In this document: positions 1 through 5,500 of the stretch, piece after piece
How positions within the stretch are numbered: position 1 is the stretch's first letter
How the letters are laid out: each line of letters begins with the position of its first letter
Position numbers and translations under genes: made by a program
The notes under the pieces: model-generated
Told to the model about the DNA's origin: nothing
The model's input: only the letters and a program-made list of their open reading frames with translations
The model's database searches: none
Assembly (NCBI GenBank): GCA_020718525.1
Contig: DYRX01000238.1
Location: 1-6,765, forward strand
Length of the DNA stretch: 6,765 bases
Direction of reading: 5' to 3'
Source of the DNA: Victivallis vadensis
GTDB lineage: Bacteria; Verrucomicrobiota; Lentisphaeria; Victivallales; GWF2-50-93

Positions 1-1
1 C

Positions 2-160
2 AATTACACTCAAAATTCCTGCCGCTTTATGGATGCCGAGCCCAAGCACAAGGACATAGGCGTTCCGATGCTCTATCTCGACGGTCATTCAGGGACGGAA
101 AAACGCTTCAACACTTCTCACATGACCTATTTCACCAACAAGATGGCCGGCTATGAATAG
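2..160 (+). CDS. C-terminal end of a prepilin-like (H-X9-DG type) protein, 5' partial
   Basis: This frame is open from the left edge to a TAG at 158-160 and gives 52 residues, so only the C-terminus is visible. The key stretch is PKHKDIGVPMLYLDGHSG: a histidine, about ten residues, then a hydrophobic strand ending in DGH. This resembles the H-X9-DG signature at the end of prepilin-type proteins (N-terminal cleavage/methylation domain, DUF1559-like), which form large families in Lentisphaerota and Planctomycetes. Here the spacing is ten residues instead of nine, so the match is good but not exact. Such proteins usually carry a type IV prepilin leader and one hydrophobic helix at the N-terminus, which would lie outside the window. 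They are thought to be pseudopilin-like surface proteins or proteins linked to type II secretion. The gene converges on the minus-strand block and is separated from it by the 191-268 inverted repeat. The coding call is fairly sure; the family call is moderate. Confidence 0.65.
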   Translation, partial: NYTQNSCRFMDAEPKHKDIGVPMLYLDGHSGTEKRFNTSHMTYFTNKMAGYE

Positions 161-190
161 CTGTCCCGAATCAGCCCGATTCTTTGTCCA

Positions 191-268
191 AGGGGCTGTT
201 GCAAAATAACTTCAGACATCTGAATTTCCACGAGTCAGGAATTCTGAAGTTATTTCGCAAAAGCCCCT
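191..268. repeat. 78-bp imperfect inverted repeat with IS6-like ends; MITE-like element or unusual bidirectional stem-loop
   Basis: Arms 191-216 and 243-268 are reverse complements at 24 of 26 positions, with mismatches at 198 and 203, and enclose a 26-base centre. In a minus-strand transcript one of the two mismatches becomes a G-U pair. The left arm, read inward from 192, starts GGGGCTGTTGCAAAA, which fits the GG..CTGTTGCAAA pattern known for IS6-family ends; ends of this type also occur in other IS families. No run of T follows the stem on either strand, so it is not a standard intrinsic terminator. No direct repeat flanks it, so a recent clean insertion is not proven. It lies between convergent genes, and its right arm overlaps the TAG stop (269-267) of the acetyltransferase gene. 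A factor-assisted transcription end or mRNA-stabilising stem remains possible. Confidence 0.7.
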
Positions 269-1172
269 AAGCCGGGGTGCCGTCTTCAAGCGACGAGAAT
301 ATCTTTTCAGCTCGGGCTAATTGTTCTTTTTCGAGTTTTCCATGGAAGAGGTCGAATCTGTTTTTTGGGAAATATTCTTCCCACTCATCCCTGCTCGAAC
401 AGAGAAAATAGCTTTGATTGCAGAGCAGACAGGTCTTGTAGAGCTTTGAAAAACCCTTTTCTCTTATCACGTGCAAGTAATTGTCGCCCAATGGGATGTG
501 TTTCAGAAGTCCTAGCTCTGTCGCGAGGGCGTCAAATCTGGCGAGGCTGTTCATTTTGTCCTTGTAGAAATCGTAGTCCTTCACGTAGGAGTCGAATTCT
601 ACTTCGCGCTCGATGCCGTCGTCCAAAATCCTGCCGGAAAATTTTTTCAGAAACCTTCCGGGCGCGGAGTAGAGCTGATCGTAGTAGTGGTAGAATGCCA
701 TTGAGCTAAGAGTTGTTCCCAGTACGGCTATCATGGAATCCATTGTCGAGCAGAAAATATCGAAATATGAATTTTTCCCGAAGCATGTGGAATAGTCCTG
801 CTTCATCAGATTAGGAAGCTCTTTCCCGGAACAGGCATGCGAGTATATTGGATGGACAGTTCTAGAGAAACTGCCATGGAGGCGCGCCCTTTCTCCGAGA
901 ACGCCAACAATAGATTTGGATCTTTCAGGATCGAAGCTTTCCCCGTTGTAGGCGCTGAAAGAGAAGGCGGGGACTGAAAGTGTTCCGGCGGATCCCAGCT
1001 CAGAGAGAAATATATCCAGAATTTTTTCCGGACAGGAGCTGTCGCAGGGCCTTCCGAGGCTCAGCAGACTCGAAGAGAGCATCAGATTGGCTCCTTTGAT
1101 TTGCAGAGACGAAAGAGCGTCTGCAAGCTCCGCTTCGTGAAGGAAACCAGTTTTTGTCTTGAAGAGAGGCAT
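267..1172 (-). CDS. AAC(3)-family N-acetyltransferase, probably acting on a sugar or glycan precursor
   Basis: A 301-residue protein with the fold signature of the aminoglycoside 3-N-acetyltransferase family, which transfers acetyl from acetyl-CoA to an amino group. Visible family blocks are LMLSSSLLSLG (30-40, the usual 'hSSL.SLG'), GSAGTLSVPAFSF (60-72), SRTVHPIYSHA (103-113, the conserved 'RS.HP..S.A'), CFGKNSYFD (130-138), MIAVLG (147-152) and FYHYYDQ (160-166) in place of the 'H..E' of resistance enzymes. The tail after 170 (PGRFLKKFSG and onward) resembles AAC(3) homologues found in polysaccharide and amino-sugar gene clusters, so a glycan substrate is more likely than an antibiotic; this is inference. 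No signal peptide is seen, so it is probably cytoplasmic. The ATG at 1172 was chosen because the family's first block starts about 20 residues later and uxaC ends four bases upstream. A more upstream ATG at 1262 would overlap uxaC by 86 bases. Only a GAAGAG directly abuts the start, so translation probably depends on coupling to uxaC. The stop lies at the edge of the 191-268 inverted repeat. Confidence 0.85.
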   Translation of the reverse strand: MPLFKTKTGFLHEAELADALSSLQIKGANLMLSSSLLSLGRPCDSSCPEKILDIFLSELGSAGTLSVPAFSFSAYNGESFDPERSKSIVGVLGERARLHGSFSRTVHPIYSHACSGKELPNLMKQDYSTCFGKNSYFDIFCSTMDSMIAVLGTTLSSMAFYHYYDQLYSAPGRFLKKFSGRILDDGIEREVEFDSYVKDYDFYKDKMNSLARFDALATELGLLKHIPLGDNYLHVIREKGFSKLYKTCLLCNQSYFLCSSRDEWEEYFPKNRFDLFHGKLEKEQLARAEKIFSSLEDGTPA

Positions 1173-1176
1173 CTCT

Positions 1177-2544
1177 TCAGATTTCAAAGATTTCTTTAGG
1201 ATTGAGGTAGCTGATCCTGAGGGCGAGCAATTTTGCGACATCCATGGGCATTTGTCCGGCATTCACCAATTCACCGAGTACATTTGAGAGGACTCGTCTG
1301 AACATCTCATGCCGGGAGCCATAGGAGAGAAGCTTTCTCGAATCGGAGACCATTCCTGCGAAATTCGCAAAAAGATCAACGCTCGAGATGTATTCGAGCT
1401 GTCTACGCATTCCGACCGGCGTGTCGCAAAGCCACCAAGCCGAGCCCAGGAAGACCTTTGCTCCAAATGCTCTAGACATGGTCGCAAGGGTTGCCTGATG
1501 ACCAGGCTCGAGGCAATAGAGGACGACTTTTAGGATTTCGTCGAAGCGGTTGAGGAAGATCTTCAACGGAGGAAGTATGGAGAGGTCGTGATCGGAAACA
1601 TCTCCGCCGCTGTCAGGTCCGATTTCTACGAAGAGTTTGTTTCTCACATCCCGCACTGCGCCCATGTGAAGCTGGAAAACCCAGCCTTTTTCCGAGTCCA
1701 GGCGGGCGAGCTCGCCGAAGATGAAGTCCATGAATATTGCCGAGTCTTCGCGGGTGGGTGTGTCGCCTGCCATAACCTTTGAATAGACCTTTGAAGCCTG
1801 GTTTTTATCCCCGGTTCCGCTGAAAGGGACGACAACTCCATGATCGCTGGCCTTGCATCCTTTCCCCGCAAAAAAGTCATGCGATGCAGAGAGAGCCGAA
1901 ATCAATCCGTCGAGAGTGGAGACTCGGAGCGAGTATCTTTCTCCCAATTTGGCTATATATTCCTTCCAGGCAGGGGAAAAGATGTTCATCGCCTTGTCTG
2001 GCCGCCAGGTCGGACGGATGAAAGGTCTGCCCTTGGATCTGTTGACAATGTCATGGAATTCGAGCGTGTCGCAGGGGTCGTCAGTGGAACACATTGTTTC
2101 GATGCCGATTTTTTCTAGGAGCTCCTGCGGGCGCATGGACTTTTTTGCCAGAACTTTGGAAGCCTTCTTCCATATTTTCAGTCCTGTGTCAGGTCCTAGT
2201 ACATCGTCAATATCCAAGTATCTCTTCAGATCAAGATGTATCCATTCGTAGACGGGGTTTCCGGCTATTTCTGGAAAGACTTCCGCCATTTTGAGCCATT
2301 TATTTTCCGGATCCGCGTTTCCGGTTATGAACTCTTCTGGCACAGAACGCTTGCGGAGGACTTCCCACACGTAATGATCGGTCGCGGCAAACAAGTGCCA
2401 CGGATTGGCGTAATTCTTGTTCGCCGCAATTTCTGCGACATTGGCGTGGTTGTGCGCGTCAACAACTGGGAGAGTCTCAATGGTCTTGAATATTTGAGAG
2501 GCGGTCTTTGTGCCAAGAAGATATTTTTTTCCGAGAAACGGCAT
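1177..2544 (-). CDS. uxaC: Uronate isomerase (glucuronate/galacturonate isomerase, EC 5.3.1.12)
   Basis: A 455-residue protein, close to the usual ~470 of UxaC, a TIM-barrel member of the amidohydrolase superfamily. It interconverts D-glucuronate with D-fructuronate and D-galacturonate with D-tagaturonate in the cytoplasm, the first step of hexuronate breakdown. It is colinear with the E. coli enzyme as remembered: HNH metal motif at 31-33 (HCH in E. coli), GNPVYEWIHLDL (95-106), CSTDDP (152-157), RPTWRPDKA (177-185), GCKASDHG (229-236), QLHMGAVR (292-299), FLGSAWW (365-371), and MVSDSRKLLSYGSRHEMFRR (398-417), which contains the conserved strand-8 aspartate D401. The start at 2544 aligns with the E. 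coli N-terminus (PFLGKKYLL against PFMTEDFLL). No truncation or frameshift is visible. The gene begins 16 bases after the giant surface protein and ends four bases before the acetyltransferase. None of its usual partners (uxaA, uxaB, uxuA, uxuB, kdgK) is in the window. Confidence 0.97.
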   Translation of the reverse strand: MPFLGKKYLLGTKTASQIFKTIETLPVVDAHNHANVAEIAANKNYANPWHLFAATDHYVWEVLRKRSVPEEFITGNADPENKWLKMAEVFPEIAGNPVYEWIHLDLKRYLDIDDVLGPDTGLKIWKKASKVLAKKSMRPQELLEKIGIETMCSTDDPCDTLEFHDIVNRSKGRPFIRPTWRPDKAMNIFSPAWKEYIAKLGERYSLRVSTLDGLISALSASHDFFAGKGCKASDHGVVVPFSGTGDKNQASKVYSKVMAGDTPTREDSAIFMDFIFGELARLDSEKGWVFQLHMGAVRDVRNKLFVEIGPDSGGDVSDHDLSILPPLKIFLNRFDEILKVVLYCLEPGHQATLATMSRAFGAKVFLGSAWWLCDTPVGMRRQLEYISSVDLFANFAGMVSDSRKLLSYGSRHEMFRRVLSNVLGELVNAGQMPMDVAKLLALRISYLNPKEIFEI

Positions 2545-2552
2545 AGTCTTCT

Positions 2553-2557
2553 TCCTT
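2553..2557 (-). promoter_or_regulatory. Ribosome binding site of uxaC
   Basis: The minus strand reads AGAAGGAAGAAGACT directly before the ATG at 2544, with an AAGGA core eight bases from the start. It lies in the 16-base gap after the TAA of the surface-protein gene, so there is no room for an independent promoter. This supports the chosen uxaC start and co-transcription. Confidence 0.75.
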
Positions 2558-2560
2558 CTG

Positions 2561-5500
2561 TTACTTCTTTGGGTAGCTCAATGTTATTTTTCTGCTTCCG
2601 TTCAAACGCAGACCGCTTTCGTAGTCGCCCACCTGCAGAATGATGTCAACCCCGTCGTTCTCATAAATTTCCTCCGCCAGATCATTCGCGGCGCCAAGGC
2701 GGAAAGACCAAAGCCCGCTTCCGAAATCGAGTAGCAACGCGTATTTTGCGAGATCCGCAGTCTGTCCCTTGGCCTTGAAAATTTTCTTGTCAGCGGAGGC
2801 GGCGACAAGATTTTCAATGATTTCGACGCGCTCGTCAATCGAGATCGAAACGGAATCAGTCAGATCAAAGTCAATTTTCTCGATGGTTGCAGAGACTATC
2901 GAGAAGGCATCTTTTCCCTGGGCGAAGTTTGACGATTTTCCGCTCGCTTTTTGGATTGTGAACGGGTTTGCCTGGGTTCCATCGGTCTCGATGCTTTCAG
3001 ACGTGTTCATGGGAGAGACGAAGCTCCACTGCATTGATTCGTCGAGGTCTATATTGTCTCCAAATAGTTTGTCGCCGACGCTGAAAAAGATGTCGAGCCC
3101 GTCGGAGCTGTCAATCTTGGAGAAAGCCTGAACTTTCGAGACTTTGATGCTGTAGAAAGGCTTTTTGCCTTTTGCCGGATCGCCTAGGCTCAGTATGAGG
3201 GAAACTGCCGCCTGCCCTTCGTTTGGCTTATAGACATATACTTCCTTTTTGCCTGCCTTTTTGAGCGTTCCTGTATCTTTAAGCTTTTCTATTCCTCTGT
3301 TCAGCTCGACTGAAAAATCGTCAACAACGAGCTTGAAGTGGAACTTGTCAACGCTGAAATCGTCGGTGCCAACGTCGTCAGGCACCTCGGATTTTGTGAT
3401 CAGGATGCTGTCAGAGTTGGTCTTGGCGCTGTCGAGTTTGATCTTGACTTTGCCGAAGTCGCCGATCTTGTAGTCCAGCCTGAAAACGGCAGTCACAGTG
3501 CAGTCCGCAATGGGAATGGCAAAGCTCGATTCGCTCGTCTTATCAGTGATGCTGACGTTGGAGTCTCCTTCCCAGCGTGCGAATTTATAGCCAGCTTCTG
3601 GGACGGCAAGGATTTCTATCGAGGTGTTTGCCTGGACAGTGTGAATTCCAACAGAAGGGCTTGTCTCACCCTGGTCTGCGCCATCGCAGACCATTTTGAG
3701 CTTTACGCTTGCGGAGCCGACTATCGCAAAGGAAGCATCGCTATAGTCGGAGGATTTGCCGTCGAGGGAGCTGATTTTAATCTTGTATCCGTCCCCACTG
3801 CTTGCCGGAACGGTCCAGGCATATGCTCCATCGTTGCCTTCAGAGGCAGAAAGGACCTGCGAGAAGACACCATTCTGATAAAGCTCGACTTTGACGTTCC
3901 CTTCGAGGTTCTTGGAAATCCAAGCTATTTCGTGAGTCGAAGCCTGGAGCAGGCTCTCTCCTCCATTCGGACTTGCTACTACAATTGAAGAACCCCCGCC
4001 AACGTCAACGTAATTGGCAGTGACGGTCGAATTTCCCTTCACGGTGCATGTTGTTGAGGACGCAGATTTGTCGGCAAGCTCTGAACTGCCGGAAACGCTC
4101 CAGGAGAAAAATTCCTTGCCTTCAATGCTTTCCGCCACGATCTGCACCTGCGCGTTAGGAGAATAAGATCCGCCTCCACTGCCTTTCACAACCGTCAAAG
4201 TGTAGAAGATCTTCTTGTAGTTCGCCGTGATCTGGATATCCTGTTTCGGCATGATGATATTAGTGGAATAGGCTATTGGATTTGAAATATTCGCAATGTC
4301 TCCGCTCCAAGAATCGAAAGACATTCCATCTGGCGCAGGATCGGCGACAACTGGGACTTGCATCGCTTCGGCGTAAAGTCCGCTTCCGCTTCCGCCTACG
4401 ACAGTGAGCTTGTACTTGGGTACATAGATTTCGAAATTGGCGACTGCGGAGCCGTCGGCGTCGAGGATTACTTCAGTTTCAGACACTAGAGGATTTGTTA
4501 TGACAGCTCCGCCGCTTGCAGTCCAGCTGGAAAACACGAAGGACTCGGCGGCAACCGCCTTGATGGGATGCTTGATTCCAGGGGTGAGCTTGTGGGTACC
4601 TGTCTGCGGCTGGGTCGAGCCCGAGGAAGACGGGTTTGAAGATATCTCGAAGTTGACTGGCGCGGCTGTCTCGAAGTTTGCCGTGATCGTGGCATCGCCG
4701 GTTGTCAGCGCCTTCGTCGAAGGCTTGGCGGCATCCGTGAGAACAGCTTTCTCCGTGGCGCTCCAGCCAGTGAACACAAATCCGGGGGATGGGCTTGCAG
4801 AAATTTCAAATTCAACCGCAGTATCAACTATGCTTGTCCCCAATGCAGGAAGCGTAGTTCCAGCTTCTGCCGGATTCACAGCCATAGTGAGATCCGCCTT
4901 CGGAGCTATCGGTGCGAAATTCGCAATTGCGCTGGCATCTCCAGTAAGAACGATTGATGTGCTTGGCAATTTCGCGTCTATGATTGTCGCGGCGCCGACG
5001 ATTGTCCAGTTCATGAACATGAACCCAATATTTTCTTTCGCGCTTATGTTTTGCATAGAGTTGTTTTCGAAAGTCTGAGTCCCGACTGCAGGCGCAGTTG
5101 AACCGCCTTTCTCAGGCATGACAGCCATTGTCAGCGTCGAAGATCCGTTTTCGAATTTTGCGGTTAGTATAGTGTCGTCGTTGAAAAGCACTGTCGTGAG
5201 AGGAGCTTTCAAATCTGCGACAGTTCCTCCGATCACCTGCCATTCCTTGAACACCGAGCCGGGTTTCGGGCTTGCCTTGATCTGCTGTGTTACGCCAACC
5301 TTTATGGAATAGTTTCCGGTGGCTGGCTCTGTTTCTCCATTTCCACCTACAACGATAGTAAGATTTTTCGACGCCGGCTCAGATTTGGAGAAATTGGCGA
5401 CGACCTTTCCATCGGCATTCATTTTCACGCTGGTCGAAGCGGAACTGGCATCTTTCACTCTTGCTCCGTCAATTTGAGTCCAGCCAGTGAAATAGTAGCT

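Noticed and set aside
165..187. Small stem GAATC-agccc-GATTC followed by TTTGT after the prepilin-like gene
   Set aside because: The stem has only five base pairs and the T-run is short and broken, so it is too weak to call a terminator.
191..268. Ordinary intrinsic terminator
   Set aside because: The stem is strong, but the loop is 26 bases and there is no T-run after it on either strand, so a classical terminator is not supported.
1173..1262. Longer N-terminus for the acetyltransferase from the ATG at 1262
   Set aside because: It would add 30 residues without family similarity and overlap the conserved end of uxaC by 86 bases. The ATG at 1172 fits the family alignment.
2561..2620. C-terminal cell-wall or membrane sorting signal on the surface protein
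   Set aside because: The end has no LPXTG, no PEP motif, no hydrophobic segment with a basic tail and no recognisable type IX secretion domain.
3338..3988. Plus-strand open frame of 216 codons
   Set aside because: It lies wholly antisense to the third Kre9-like domain, unit 10 and part of the C-terminal module. It has no recognisable domain.
4437..5078. Plus-strand open frame of 213 codons opposite the repeat array
   Set aside because: It is the antisense shadow of the InlB-B-like units, which have clear domain patterns on the minus strand. The antisense protein matches nothing recognisable.
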